Assembly: GCA_945903555.1 (NCBI GenBank)
Contig: CAMDOJ010000002.1
Location: 1-37,890, forward strand
Source: Chthoniobacter flavus
GTDB lineage: Bacteria; Verrucomicrobiota; Verrucomicrobiia; Chthoniobacterales; Terrimicrobiaceae
Direction: 5' to 3'
DNA: 37,890 nucleotides
Shown here in pieces: positions 10,078 to 20,559 of the stretch; the first letter of the stretch is position 1; every line of letters begins with the position of its first letter. Both the position numbers and the translations under genes were made by a program. The notes below the pieces were generated by a model that was not told the DNA's origin, ran no database searches, and worked only from the letters and a program-made list of their open reading frames with translations.

Positions 10078-11398
10078 GGTGAGTCAGTTCCATGTAGTCA
10101 ATCTTGGCATCATTGATGGGAATGCTATCGGGCCACGGAAAAAAGCAATCGGGTATCGCAAATCTTTCGACACGTTCCGCAAGAAATCCCCTTAAATAAT
10201 CCTCGTCCAAGACCCCAGCAACAAAAGCCGCTGGACGCATTCCATAGTGAGGATGAAAGATCCCCACGACAGCCACGCGAGTTACACTAGGGACGTCGCT
10301 AAGAATCGCCTCAATCTTTTCTGGGTGGATATTTTCCCCACCCGATATGATCATTCTATCTCGCCGTCCAATAAGGATTAATTCGTTATTTTCATTAAAG
10401 GTTCCGACATCACCGGTTGATGCCCAACCGGCTGCATCCGTGATGGATTCAAGCTGTCCCGAAGTGTTTAAAATACCTGTCGCTAGGATTCCTCCCCTCA
10501 CCTGCACCTCTCCCGACGCGGAAAGGCGAAGCTCCCTACTTGGTAAGGGCTTTCCAACGTGAATCGGAGTCGGGCATGTTGTGAGTTTTTCTGTGGTCGT
10601 AATCTGCGAGGCCGTTTCCGTCATTCCATATGTCAGATGAAGAGAAACCCCATATTCGATAGTGCGTTGCACTAAGCTGGCTGAAATCGGTCCCCCTCCA
10701 GCTAGCACCGCATGGAGACGGTGCAACGGCGCTCGGGCGAGAAGAAGGCGTTCTAATTGGAGTGCAACGACGGATAAGTGCGTGATGGCATCATTCGAAA
10801 TCTGGGATTCGAGGGGCAAAGAAGCATCTGGTATCACGACGGTGGAGCCCGAAGCAAGGCACCGAATGAGAACCGAAATCCCGCTCACATGGTGCAGAGG
10901 AAGTGACAATAACCACCCGCAACCGGGCGCCAATGGGATCCGTTCTTCAGCCCCGATGGCATTCACAAAATGGGCATCCCATCGATGAGCAACTGCTTTT
11001 GCATCGCCGGTTGAACCCGACGTGAAGATCAATGTTCCGACGCCTTCTAATTCCCAATGTGGGGAATCCATTTTTTCAAAATTTGATTCGCGATTAATAC
11101 CCTGCGCGCAAACATGGGCGGCCCGACGCAAGATTTCTATACGCGGCAAACGTGGGCTTAATGGAACCACCGGACGACCAGAAAGGTAGCCTGCAAGGAG
11201 CATGGCGACATGATCGAAACTGGTCGGCATCACCGTAACAAGGGGCGAAGATCCCCAGTTGGGAGCATTCCTGATCACTACCCTCAAAAAATCTGGCAAT
11301 TCGCGATAACGTATTTTCCGTCCGCTGGAGAGATCGTGCAAGGCTACCGAATCCCCAAAGCTATTGGCGGATTCCTCAATCAAGAAAAGTGGATTCAT
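10055..11398 (-). CDS. menE: o-succinylbenzoate-CoA ligase (MenE)
   Basis: AMP-forming ligase motifs TLIFTSGSTGDAKAVAHRW, LTYGMTETASQ, STGDVG, GRRDRMIISGGENIHPEKIE; located in men cluster. Confidence 0.93.
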   Translation of the reverse strand: MNPLFLIEESANSFGDSVALHDLSSGRKIRYRELPDFLRVVIRNAPNWGSSPLVTVMPTSFDHVAMLLAGYLSGRPVVPLSPRLPRIEILRRAAHVCAQGINRESNFEKMDSPHWELEGVGTLIFTSGSTGDAKAVAHRWDAHFVNAIGAEERIPLAPGCGWLLSLPLHHVSGISVLIRCLASGSTVVIPDASLPLESQISNDAITHLSVVALQLERLLLARAPLHRLHAVLAGGGPISASLVQRTIEYGVSLHLTYGMTETASQITTTEKLTTCPTPIHVGKPLPSRELRLSASGEVQVRGGILATGILNTSGQLESITDAAGWASTGDVGTFNENNELILIGRRDRMIISGGENIHPEKIEAILSDVPSVTRVAVVGIFHPHYGMRPAAFVAGVLDEDYLRGFLAERVERFAIPDCFFPWPDSIPINDAKIDYMELTHLASSMAH

Positions 11399-12317
11399 CG
11401 ACAGAAGGAAGTTCGGTAGAGCTACAAAAGGTATAACTATTTAGAGGAAGTCGGGTCGTCAGTAGGTCATTCTGAATATGCGAATAAGTGTCGAGACCAG
11501 CAGCGCCAATTCGCTCTAATGAAGCAGCAAATCGCCCCAGAGCATAAATCCCGACTCCGGACTCGTAGCAGGCACTCACGACAGAGTTCATCCCCAGCGA
11601 TGCTCCCGCTTGAGCGAAACGGGAGCAGGTCTCAAATCCTCCCATCAAAGTTGGCTTGAGCACTAAAGCCACCGCACCTTGATAACGGCCCAATTCGTCG
11701 GCCCCGATCTCCCTTAATGTTTCATCAAGGGCAATCGGGACTGGGCAACGCGCTATCAAATGCGGGAGTGATTCGCTCTTTCGCAAGGGTTCCTCCAAAT
11801 ACTCGACCGGCAAGCCGACCAAATCTTGAGCAACCTGCATGCAGGTGTCAAAGTTCCAAGATCGGTTGGAATCGAGGCGAAAAGTACACGCAGAGACATC
11901 ACGAATCACTGATAGCAAATGCGGTATCGCGTCCAATGGAACGTGCGTGGTCTTGATTTTCAAGCAACGGCAACCCTCCGCCAAGGCCAGCTTGGCTTGA
12001 TCGAGGATCTCGGAAACCGTTCCTTGAAGAAGTGCATTGATGGGCACTTCGTTGTGAAGCACTGGCCAGTTCCGAAAACCATCTGCAGAAGCCATTACGC
12101 CATCCATAGCGCACTGCAATGAGGGTAAATTACCTGGGATGGGATCGAATTGAGTATGATTCGAAAGATATCGAACCAGATCATCGACCGTCTCCATGCT
12201 CCACCCAGGAAGTGGAGCCGCATCGCCCCAAGTTCCTTTCCAAGATAACAATATTCCGCGCCGAACGTTTCCATTAGTCAGAGGGAGTTCGTAGCGATGG
12301 AACGATAGCGGGATCAA
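11376..12317 (-). CDS. menC: o-succinylbenzoate synthase (MenC)
   Basis: Enolase-superfamily features: CLKIKT, FRLDSNRSW, YLEEPL, IALDETL, LVLKPTLMGGF; located between menE and menA. Confidence 0.92.
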   Translation of the reverse strand: MIPLSFHRYELPLTNGNVRRGILLSWKGTWGDAAPLPGWSMETVDDLVRYLSNHTQFDPIPGNLPSLQCAMDGVMASADGFRNWPVLHNEVPINALLQGTVSEILDQAKLALAEGCRCLKIKTTHVPLDAIPHLLSVIRDVSACTFRLDSNRSWNFDTCMQVAQDLVGLPVEYLEEPLRKSESLPHLIARCPVPIALDETLREIGADELGRYQGAVALVLKPTLMGGFETCSRFAQAGASLGMNSVVSACYESGVGIYALGRFAASLERIGAAGLDTYSHIQNDLLTTRLPLNSYTFCSSTELPSVDESTFLD

Positions 12318-13213
12318 AATAGAAGAAAAAGCGATAGGATTAAAGCCATCAAAAGACTCAATCCACCAGTACGCGGAAACAGACCATTGATCAAACGCAT
12401 GTCTCGAATTTGATACACAGGCACCAGAACAGCTAATCCTCCAAGGATGCAGACCGCCATGCTCGCACTCAATGCAGTCAATGAAAGATGACCATCGCGA
12501 AAGAGCAGGAGGGTGAAAATGAAGGGGGCGTAAAGGCCAAGGGCGATCTCTGCACGCACAAAAGCTAACCCAAAACGAACAGCGAGGGTTTTTTTGTTCA
12601 CCACAATATCGGATTCGCGATCCCGAAGATTATTCAGTGCGATGAGAACCACTGAGTATGACCCCGGAATGCACCCCAATATAAGAGCAGGGAAGGAAAT
12701 ACCATGCGCCTGCACATAGTAGGTTCCCATCGTCGCAACGGGGCCAAAAAACACAAAAGTGAAAACATCTCCGAGTCCCATATACGCAAGAGGAAAAGGT
12801 CCCGCCGTATAAATAATCCCACAAAAAATGGAGATGATACCGATCCAAAAAACAGGCCAACCCGCCTCATAAATCAAATAGAGACCGGCTAAGCCCGCTG
12901 CAAAAAAAGCGATAAGCATAGCGAGAAATACACTTCGCGGAGAAAGGAGGCCTGATGAGGTGACACGCACGGGACCAAGTCGATCTTCAGTATCCGCCCC
13001 TTTTTTTGCATCCCAATAATCATTTGCGAGATTGGTGCCAATTTGAATACCGATAGCACCGAGTAAAGCGGCGATGGCACACGGAAGATGGCTTTTACCC
13101 AGCGAGTAAGCGAGTGCTGTTCCCAGCATCACAGGCGCAAGGGCAGCGAAGAGTGTCTTCGGGCGTATGGCTAAGAGCCAAAGCCTCGTTTGCCTGAGAA
13201 GGCCTTCACTCAC
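12314..13213 (-). CDS. menA: 1,4-dihydroxy-2-naphthoate polyprenyltransferase (MenA)
   Basis: UbiA-family motif [23 protein letters not shown] and NNLRDRESD; polytopic. Confidence 0.95.
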   Translation of the reverse strand: MSEGLLRQTRLWLLAIRPKTLFAALAPVMLGTALAYSLGKSHLPCAIAALLGAIGIQIGTNLANDYWDAKKGADTEDRLGPVRVTSSGLLSPRSVFLAMLIAFFAAGLAGLYLIYEAGWPVFWIGIISIFCGIIYTAGPFPLAYMGLGDVFTFVFFGPVATMGTYYVQAHGISFPALILGCIPGSYSVVLIALNNLRDRESDIVVNKKTLAVRFGLAFVRAEIALGLYAPFIFTLLLFRDGHLSLTALSASMAVCILGGLAVLVPVYQIRDMRLINGLFPRTGGLSLLMALILSLFLLF

Positions 13214-14034
13214 GGACGTTTGGGAAATTTACCGAAATCCGGTTTTCTTTTTTCCACAAAGGCATTCCGTCCTTCCTGCCCTTCTTCAGTCATGTAGTAA
13301 AGCAAGGTTGCGTTGCCAGCGAGTTCCTGCAGACCGGCCTGTCCATCGCAGTCGGCATTGAGAGCCGCCTTCAAGCAACGAATCGCCAGAGGGGACTTTT
13401 CAAGGATCTCACGACACCATTGTACCGTTTCGATTTCGAGCTGTTCGTAGGGGACGACTTTGTTCACAAGTCCCATATCGAGGGCTTGGGTGGCATCATA
13501 GGTGCGGCAAAGAAACCAAATTTCACGGGCTTTCTTTTGCCCTACAATACGGGCGAGATAACTGGCTCCGAACCCCCCGTCGAAGGAACCGACTCGTGGT
13601 CCGGTCTGCCCAAACTTGGCGTTGTCTGCGGCGATCGTCAGATCACACATGACATGTAAAACATGCCCGCCACCGACCGCCCAACCGGCAACCATAGCAA
13701 TGATCGGTTTGGGACAAGTGCGAATTTCCCTCTGAAAATCCAAGACATTCAATCGTTCGACTCCAGCTCCATCAGAGTAACCAGCATCCCCACGAATCTT
13801 CTGGTCTCCGCCAGAACAAAAAGCCAACTCGCCTTCCCCAGTGAGAATCACGACGCCGATGGATGAGTCGTCGCGAGCATCCTGAAGGGCATTTCGCATC
13901 TCCTGGACCGTGAGCGGTCGGAAGGCATTGCGGCATTCGGGACGGTTGATGGTGATTTTTGCGATGCCCTCCGCTTTTTCATAGCGGATGTCTTCAAATT
14001 GCAGTGCGGGTTTCCACTCGAGAGCCAACTTCAT
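13210..14034 (-). CDS. menB: 1,4-dihydroxy-2-naphthoyl-CoA synthase (MenB)
   Basis: Crotonase fold: [63 protein letters not shown]. Confidence 0.97.
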   Translation of the reverse strand: MKLALEWKPALQFEDIRYEKAEGIAKITINRPECRNAFRPLTVQEMRNALQDARDDSSIGVVILTGEGELAFCSGGDQKIRGDAGYSDGAGVERLNVLDFQREIRTCPKPIIAMVAGWAVGGGHVLHVMCDLTIAADNAKFGQTGPRVGSFDGGFGASYLARIVGQKKAREIWFLCRTYDATQALDMGLVNKVVPYEQLEIETVQWCREILEKSPLAIRCLKAALNADCDGQAGLQELAGNATLLYYMTEEGQEGRNAFVEKRKPDFGKFPKRP

Positions 14035-14080
14035 AGTTCATCAGATTTATCACGACCGGCGTGTCTTCCAATGCCGAAAT

Positions 14081-14896
14081 TCAAGGACTTGATCGCTGGA
14101 GGAATTCGATAACGCATTTGGCCGCTTCCGATGGATTTTCTATAAGGATCTGGTGACCCACGGCATTGAGAATTTTAAGTTCCGATAAGGAGACTGTGTC
14201 CGTAAGTCGCCTTGAGATGGGAACATATTTCTCATCAGCGGACCCCGTCAAAAATAAGGCCCGCCCGGTGTAGCCTTCCAGTTTATTCCAAAGGGATGGA
14301 AGGACGCCGGACCCCCATTGATCTAGAGAATCTGCCATAGCGCAGGGATTTTGTTTCAGCCTCGACTCGATAAAGGAATTCTTCAGTTCCATGTTTCTTG
14401 CAGGAGAGTTGAATATAGGAAGATTCCACCAGTCGCCCAGAAATGAACGAAAAGCGGAGTCCGATTTGATTCCTCTCAATTGATCGGCCAAAATGGAGTC
14501 CGAAACTTTTCGTTGGGCGCGTTCACTTGGAATCTCGAGGCCTGCTGTGGTGGAAATCCCAATAAATACTGGGAACTTTTGGGGATTAGAAAGAACGCAT
14601 TGAAGACCCAGACGACCACCGAGAGAATAACCGATCAACGTGACCTCATCCGCGATTTCCGACTCGAGGAGTGAAGCGATTTGAGTTTCAAAAGAATCCA
14701 CAGACATCGGCGGGCTTGAGCCATGACCAGGCAGGTCGGGAGCAAGAATGCAGAGATTGGGATTGAAAGTGAGGGCTGCGCGGGCAAATGCATCCCAATC
14801 GAAGCCTGTTCCCATGAAACCATGGATGCATAGCCAAACAGGAGAACCTAGGCTTCCCCAGCGATGAAGTTTTAGCGGGGCCATTTGAAATCCCAT
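14081..14896 (-). CDS. menH: Alpha/beta hydrolase, 2-succinyl-6-hydroxy-2,4-cyclohexadiene-1-carboxylate synthase (MenH)
   Basis: LCIHGFMGTGFDW, APDLPGHGSS, LIGYSLGGRLGLQ nucleophile elbow; overlaps menD end. Alternative start MAPLKLH at 14884. Confidence 0.9.
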   Translation of the reverse strand: MGFQMAPLKLHRWGSLGSPVWLCIHGFMGTGFDWDAFARAALTFNPNLCILAPDLPGHGSSPPMSVDSFETQIASLLESEIADEVTLIGYSLGGRLGLQCVLSNPQKFPVFIGISTTAGLEIPSERAQRKVSDSILADQLRGIKSDSAFRSFLGDWWNLPIFNSPARNMELKNSFIESRLKQNPCAMADSLDQWGSGVLPSLWNKLEGYTGRALFLTGSADEKYVPISRRLTDTVSLSELKILNAVGHQILIENPSEAAKCVIEFLQRSSP

Positions 14897-16569
14897 TCGC
14901 GAATCTGATCGGCGATGGAATTATGCAATTTCGCATTCTCATCACGATCCGTCACACATTCCACGATTTTCGGTCCGTTAGTAACTGATGAAAGACAATC
15001 CTTCAGCGAGGAAACAGTTGTTGGGTTATGGTATTCGATGCCGAACTGGGCGGCGGCATGAGCGAAACCAAAAGGATGAGGAGTCTCCCAAAATCTTTCT
15101 CGTGTATCCGCATCAACTGTAAGAGGCAGAAAACGAAAGATCCCTCCCCCATGGTTGTTAATGATCAGGAGAGTCACTGGTTGACCCAAGAGAAGCGAAA
15201 TAGAATTCAAATCATGCAATGCCGCAAGATCCCCAATGAGAGCTAAAACGGGGCGATTTGAAGCCATGGCGATACCCGCGATGGTGGCGATATTTCCATC
15301 AATCCCACTGGCTCCGCGATTGCCGAAAACAGGGATCAACTTGTCCCCAAGCGACTCAGCAGAAGAATCAAAATCCCGTATAGGCATGGAGTTCGCAAGA
15401 AATAGCGTGTGGTTGAGCGAGAATGCAACGCGAGCAGTCAGTCGCGAGATTTCGGGTTCAGAGAGTCTATCGCTCGCACCGAGTTGCTCCTGAAGAACAA
15501 GCGCACAACGCGTGTCAATGGACTTCCAAGCAATAGACCAATCCTGAGAAGCGGGTGCTAGATGCGGAAACGATCTGCAAAACTCCAATATGCCCATGCG
15601 GATCAAGTTGGGATTTTGACTCCACGGATCAAGGGGCATTGGCGATTCCCGCACTTGAATATAATCACCTGCTCGGCACGCGCTCAGCCATTTTCCAATC
15701 CGCTTGGAGACAAGCGCACCCCCGAAATGAATAACCCGATGGGGGGATGGAACATCGTTTTGCTGTAAAATCCAATCTCCATGTCGAATCACTCCAGGCA
15801 TCAACCGAGCCCCAGATAAGGCATCACAAAAGACCGGCCAGCCGAGTCGGGACGCCCATGCAATGATCTCAGGAACATCCTTCTGCTCTCCGGCGGAAAG
15901 CCTGCCAATAACGACAACTCCATACTCGGTGGAAAAAAATGCGCCCAAGGAAAGCGGTGATTGGGCGATTGTGATTTGTGGAAATTGCGGGGGATCAATG
16001 GGGGTCGGTGCTTTATCCTCATTTTTTTCAAGAAGAGGTTCACGAATGGGGACATTCACATGCACAGGACCGGGGGTGTCCCCTGTGGCAACAATGACCG
16101 CCTCGGAAATAGCCTTAATGAGGGACTCCTTCGATGTGGAGGGGTCGTCTGGACAAGGCAGATCATTTGACAAACGTACAAAGGTTCCGAAGATTCCAGG
16201 TTGGAGAATCGTCTGGTTCGCACCGGTGCCGCGAAGTTCCGGCGGTCTATCCGCAGTAATAAAAATAACAGGCACTCCGGAATGGGAAGCCTCGACACAA
16301 GCGGGAAGAAGGTTAGCAACAGCAGACCCACTGGTCGTAATGCAAACGGAGGGAAGTCCCGTTACCATCGCATGCCCTAGTGCGGCAAAGGACATCCCCC
16401 TTTCATCATAATGCACGGTCACCGTGATATCATTGGTTTCTGCAAGAGCCGCAATAAGTGGGGAGGACCTTGCTCCGGGGCTCATGAAATAATGACGAAC
16501 GCCCATATGGCATAACGTATCAATCACGATGCGACCTGATTCGCGATTGGTGAGTGTGGTCCGACTCAT
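14872..16569 (-). CDS. menD: 2-succinyl-5-enolpyruvyl-6-hydroxy-3-cyclohexene-1-carboxylate synthase (MenD)
   Basis: ThDP enzyme: FMSPGARSSPLIAAL, HYDERGMSFAALG, ITADRPPELRGTGANQTI, FGNRGASGIDGN, ALIGDLAALHDLN. Confidence 0.97.
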   Translation of the reverse strand: MSRTTLTNRESGRIVIDTLCHMGVRHYFMSPGARSSPLIAALAETNDITVTVHYDERGMSFAALGHAMVTGLPSVCITTSGSAVANLLPACVEASHSGVPVIFITADRPPELRGTGANQTILQPGIFGTFVRLSNDLPCPDDPSTSKESLIKAISEAVIVATGDTPGPVHVNVPIREPLLEKNEDKAPTPIDPPQFPQITIAQSPLSLGAFFSTEYGVVVIGRLSAGEQKDVPEIIAWASRLGWPVFCDALSGARLMPGVIRHGDWILQQNDVPSPHRVIHFGGALVSKRIGKWLSACRAGDYIQVRESPMPLDPWSQNPNLIRMGILEFCRSFPHLAPASQDWSIAWKSIDTRCALVLQEQLGASDRLSEPEISRLTARVAFSLNHTLFLANSMPIRDFDSSAESLGDKLIPVFGNRGASGIDGNIATIAGIAMASNRPVLALIGDLAALHDLNSISLLLGQPVTLLIINNHGGGIFRFLPLTVDADTRERFWETPHPFGFAHAAAQFGIEYHNPTTVSSLKDCLSSVTNGPKIVECVTDRDENAKLHNSIADQIREWDFKWPR

Positions 16570-17894
16570 GGCGCTAGGATATGGAGGACGCCCGAAATTT
16601 TATCCTCGAGTTCAGACCACTCACGTTCCGCGTCCGAGCCCTTAACAATTCCGGCTCCAGCAAAGACATTAAGTCGCATCTCAATCAAATGCATGGATCG
16701 AATCGCCACGCAGAACTCAGCATCCTCACGGGAAATCCAGCCCAGCGGACCAGCATACCAACCGCGATCAAAGAGCTCATTTTCTTCGATGAAGGACCGG
16801 GCCGCTTTCGTGGGCGACCCGCATGTGGCTGGCGTGGGATGCAATCCCTCAAGTATCTCACCATCGGATAAGTCGGCCGCAAGTTGGCCACGCAAATGGG
16901 TCTGCAAATGCTGAACCCGAGCGAGCTTAAGAACGGCAGGCAATTCATCATGAGAAAAATCCACGCAAAGCTCACGGAAGGCTCTAGCTAACTCATCTAC
17001 TACGAGACGATGTTCGAGTCGTTCTTTTGAGAAATCCCTTAATTGGGATTCCAATCGCGCATCTTCCGCTGGGTCGAGACTGCGGGGACGCGTGCCGGCA
17101 ATGGCCTCGCTTTCCACATTGCGGCCGACTCGACGGTAGAGTTGTTCGGGACTCGCGCCTAAAAATGCACCGGAGTCTTTTGTTGGCTCAAAACAAAAGT
17201 GAAAACAAGCCGGAGTCTCACCCATAATCAATCCCAAGAGCGCATAGGGAGTGATTTTTTCCGCCAACTCAAAGGTGGATTGGCGAGCGAGAACGACCTT
17301 GTCCAATAAGCCAGAGGATATTTGTTGAAGAGCGAGATGCACAGCCTCGGACCATTGTGAAAAAGGGGGTTGGTCACTTCGGGTCAAGACGCCTGGTTTT
17401 CTCAGCTTGGCCATGCGATCAAGTCCAGCAATCCATGCAGCCACATCGGAAGTTTCCAGATCATCCCGTGTGAAGTGAATTGCGAGCTTGGTCGACGATC
17501 CCGCTCGAGTGACTTCTGCCTTAGGAATAAAATAGAAATCACCGGGAAACGGCCAGTGATTCGCGGGGGAGGATTGGGCAAAGCGAGCCCCCCCAAAAAG
17601 TCGAATGCCGGAATCCGAATTGGCGAGCAACTCGGAAAGCTCGGACACGCTGCCCGATGCCACTTGACCAAATGCCAATATTGGAAGCCCGCCACTCCTC
17701 GATCTCCAAAATATTTTAGGAAAAAGGGGAGCGGATTCCAACCAACGCGGACTTAATGAAAAATCCTCATTCATATGCCACTCGCGGCGCAAAATACCGT
17801 CTGTGCGGTCAAAATCGGCTGCGGTTGGCCCTAACAAATCGGGCCACTCTCCAGCACGCATGGGAATCGGAGGATGCAAAAAAACGGGATTCAT
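16566..17894 (-). CDS. menF: Isochorismate synthase (MenF/EntC type)
   Basis: Chorismate-binding motifs KVVLARQ, FLGASPEQLYRR, AIAGTRPR, VQHLQTHLRGQL, LHPTPATCGSPTKAA. Confidence 0.95.
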   Translation of the reverse strand: MNPVFLHPPIPMRAGEWPDLLGPTAADFDRTDGILRREWHMNEDFSLSPRWLESAPLFPKIFWRSRSGGLPILAFGQVASGSVSELSELLANSDSGIRLFGGARFAQSSPANHWPFPGDFYFIPKAEVTRAGSSTKLAIHFTRDDLETSDVAAWIAGLDRMAKLRKPGVLTRSDQPPFSQWSEAVHLALQQISSGLLDKVVLARQSTFELAEKITPYALLGLIMGETPACFHFCFEPTKDSGAFLGASPEQLYRRVGRNVESEAIAGTRPRSLDPAEDARLESQLRDFSKERLEHRLVVDELARAFRELCVDFSHDELPAVLKLARVQHLQTHLRGQLAADLSDGEILEGLHPTPATCGSPTKAARSFIEENELFDRGWYAGPLGWISREDAEFCVAIRSMHLIEMRLNVFAGAGIVKGSDAEREWSELEDKISGVLHILAP

Positions 17895-17914
17895 TCTTAA
17901 TGATATTACGATAG

Positions 17915-17924
17915 GAGACGTCTC
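17915..17924. promoter_or_regulatory. 10-bp perfect palindrome GAGACGTCTC in the menF / thioesterase divergent promoter region
   Basis: Sequence read directly; sits in the 82-bp gap between divergent starts at 17894 (-) and 17977 (+), with TAATAT near menF on the minus strand. Confidence 0.35.
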
Positions 17925-17976
17925 AAAGGTGTGGAATCATTTTAGAAAGTGAATAAAAGATATTACTATCCACTCT

Positions 17977-18402
17977 ATGACAAGCCCTGCCGCATATAGA
18001 CTCATCCGACGGATCCAATTTGCTGACACCGATGCGGCTGGAGTCGCGCACTTTTCCCGTCTGCTCATGATGGTCGAGGAAGCCGAGCATGAATTTTTGC
18101 GCTCCCTACAAATTCCCATTCTGACGGAATCCTCAGCTTGGCCATGTGTGGCTCTTGATGTGAACTATCTTTGCAAGTGTGAATTTGGAGATCTGATCGC
18201 CATCGAATTACACGTGGCCAGCATCGGCCGTACTTCAATCACGTACGAGTTTCATGCTTTTCAGTCGCAAGCATCGGATCAATCTAAGGTCTTCTGTGGT
18301 AAAATGGTCAAATGCCATATCCTTCCCGGTAAGTCAGGGGCCACACCGATCCCGGAGTCGATTCGTGATATATTGAGGGCGTTTTTGCCTCACGTAATCT
18401 GA
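17977..18402 (+). CDS. Hot-dog thioesterase (4-HBT family), candidate DHNA-CoA thioesterase
   Basis: RRIQFADTDAAGVAHFSRLLMMVEEAEHEFLR is the 4HBT motif; divergent from menF. Confidence 0.85.
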   Translation: MTSPAAYRLIRRIQFADTDAAGVAHFSRLLMMVEEAEHEFLRSLQIPILTESSAWPCVALDVNYLCKCEFGDLIAIELHVASIGRTSITYEFHAFQSQASDQSKVFCGKMVKCHILPGKSGATPIPESIRDILRAFLPHVI

Positions 18403-18441
18403 TTTTATCCCACTTTGGAGGGAAGTGAAAATAGAGGCGAA

Positions 18442-19164
18442 TCAGATGGGCTTTTTGCTAAATTCCCCTCGCATGAGGTAATGTTTATAGCGCTCGATAA
18501 TACTGGCCACGTATTGCTTCGTGAGAGGGAAATCCATGACGTCCCTGAGGTCTTCGGCGCTGAAGTCGGCAATGTCTCCAGAACTTTTTTCCCACCGTCT
18601 AACGCGAGTTCGCCCCGCATTATATTCAGATAAGGCGAAAGGAATAGGATCATCCTTGTGCGCCCAATGCTTGATGGCCCGCCCGAGATACCAAGTGCCA
18701 ACCTCAATATTCGTTTTCGGATCGAATAAATCCGTAGGCACAAATGTTTCTACTTTTTCTGCATTGACCCAATCTGCCGCTGCCACCTCAGTGATTTGCA
18801 TGAGTCCGCGCTCGCCGTGGCTTCCTTCCACTTGAGACTGAAACCGGGTCTCACGCCAAATCACAGCTTTCACCAGTGATGGGTTAACGCCGTGTCGTGA
18901 CCCAGCTTGCGCGATCAGAGAATCATAGCGGGCGAAACGCTCGCTGAAAATCCACTCTTGGACCACATAGTCCCGCATCGCACTCGAGCGAATATAGAAG
19001 TATCCGGCCACGAGCAACAGGCTGGCGGCAAAAAATAGGGCAACGAACGCCCCAACCCGAGCAAATCTAATCATAAACTGAATACTACCCTGCCTGATGC
19101 GGGAAATCAATTGCTTGATTGTTTTGCCGTTTTGCTCTTTTCGGCATGCCCGTTCTTCATGCAA
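18442..19164 (-). CDS. Lytic transglycosylase, SLT domain
   Basis: NPSLVKAVIWRETRFQSQVEGSHGERGLMQI...IEVGTWYLGRAIKHW...FALSEYNAGRTRV; N-terminal TM. Alternative start MIRFARVG at 19074. Confidence 0.9.
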   Translation of the reverse strand: MHEERACRKEQNGKTIKQLISRIRQGSIQFMIRFARVGAFVALFFAASLLLVAGYFYIRSSAMRDYVVQEWIFSERFARYDSLIAQAGSRHGVNPSLVKAVIWRETRFQSQVEGSHGERGLMQITEVAAADWVNAEKVETFVPTDLFDPKTNIEVGTWYLGRAIKHWAHKDDPIPFALSEYNAGRTRVRRWEKSSGDIADFSAEDLRDVMDFPLTKQYVASIIERYKHYLMRGEFSKKPI

Positions 19165-19173
19165 GTTGAATAG

Positions 19174-20466
19174 ATGCTCAATTACATCTGGCTCGCCCTC
19201 GTGATCACGGCCGTTCTTCTAGGTGGTTTTAACGGTCACTTACAGGAAGTGACGACGGCGGCATTTGATGCCTGCAAGAATGCCGTCATGACAATAGCTC
19301 TTCCACTTGCAGGCGTGATGGCTCTGTGGTTGGGATTGATGAAGATCGCCGAGAAGTCGGGGTTGGTGAATTTGCTAGCACGGGCTCTACGTCCCCTCCT
19401 CTCTTGGCTCTTTCCAGATGTGCCAGCGAATCACCCCGCCATGGGATCGATGGTTATGAACATGGCGGCAAATATGCTCGGCCTGAGCAATGCCGCAACC
19501 CCACTTGGACTTAGGGCGATGCAGGATCTTGAAAAACTCAATACCCGTTCCGGCACGGCGACAAATGCCATGTGCACGTTTCTGGCCATCAACACGAGTT
19601 CCATTCAACTCATACCGGCAACGACAGTAGCTCTCCTTGCCGCAGCCGGATCGAAAAATCCCACCGCGATTATCGGAACTGCATTTATTGCCACCTGTTG
19701 CTCAACATTGGCGGGGATTCTCGCAGTGAAGGCACTCGAGCGTTTGCCTATTTACGCCCTGCCAGCAGCGGATACTGCCATTCCCAACATCGCGATTGAG
19801 AATGTTACTAGCGAAGAGAAATTCGCCTCTCCAAAGTGGTGGGGAAATCTCACCCTCTTTTTGTTCGCAGCCTGTTTTCTTTGGTTCGCATGGAGCTTCA
19901 TTGCCACATCTCACGAATCCAAAAGTCTTCTTGTGAGTGTGGTGGAGGCTATTTCCTATTTGGCCATCCCGTTTCTTATCGCCTTTTTCCCTTTGTATGC
20001 GTCCCTGTGCCGAATCCCAGTCTATGAGGAATTTATTGAAGGGGCGAAGGAGGGCTTTCAAGTCTCGATTCGCATCATTCCCTATCTCGTGGCTATTATC
20101 TCCGCCGTCGCCATGTTTCGAGCCGCAGGCGGCATCGACATCATGGCAAAAGCTCTGGGACCACTCCTGGCTGCAATCCATCTTCCCGCAGAGCTTTTTC
20201 CTCTTGTTCTCATGCGCCCGTTGAGCGGCAGCGGCTCCAATGCCCTCTTTGCAGAACTACTACAAAGCCATGGCCCAGACAGTCTCCTCGCAAAAATGGG
20301 AGCGACGATCCTTGGTAGCACGGAAACGACATTCTACGTGATCGCAGTCTATTTCGGTTCAGTAGCTGTGAGACGAAGCCGCCACGCAGTCCCCGCCGGA
20401 CTCATTGCGGACATAGTTGGTGTGATCGCCTCGATTATCATCTGCCGCCTTGTTTTCGCTGCCTGA
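19174..20466 (+). CDS. Nucleoside-recognition/Gate-domain membrane protein, SpmA-SpmB fusion
   Basis: N-half SpmA-like (MGSMVMNMAANMLGLSNAATPLGLRAMQDLE), C-half SpmB-like (EEFIEGAKEGFQVSIRIIPYLVAI...MRPLSGSGSNALFAELL...TETTFYVIAVYFGSV). Confidence 0.9.
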   Translation: MLNYIWLALVITAVLLGGFNGHLQEVTTAAFDACKNAVMTIALPLAGVMALWLGLMKIAEKSGLVNLLARALRPLLSWLFPDVPANHPAMGSMVMNMAANMLGLSNAATPLGLRAMQDLEKLNTRSGTATNAMCTFLAINTSSIQLIPATTVALLAAAGSKNPTAIIGTAFIATCCSTLAGILAVKALERLPIYALPAADTAIPNIAIENVTSEEKFASPKWWGNLTLFLFAACFLWFAWSFIATSHESKSLLVSVVEAISYLAIPFLIAFFPLYASLCRIPVYEEFIEGAKEGFQVSIRIIPYLVAIISAVAMFRAAGGIDIMAKALGPLLAAIHLPAELFPLVLMRPLSGSGSNALFAELLQSHGPDSLLAKMGATILGSTETTFYVIAVYFGSVAVRRSRHAVPAGLIADIVGVIASIIICRLVFAA

Positions 20467-20559
20467 CATCATACCAGTGAGTGCAAAAAAACGCAGATTA
20501 CCGAATTTACGATGAAATTAGTTTGCTAATAGGGATAGTCATGATGAGGATGAACGCAT

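Noticed and set aside
15863-16411. 182-aa plus-strand ORF antisense to menD
   Set aside because: Shadow of menD coding sequence.
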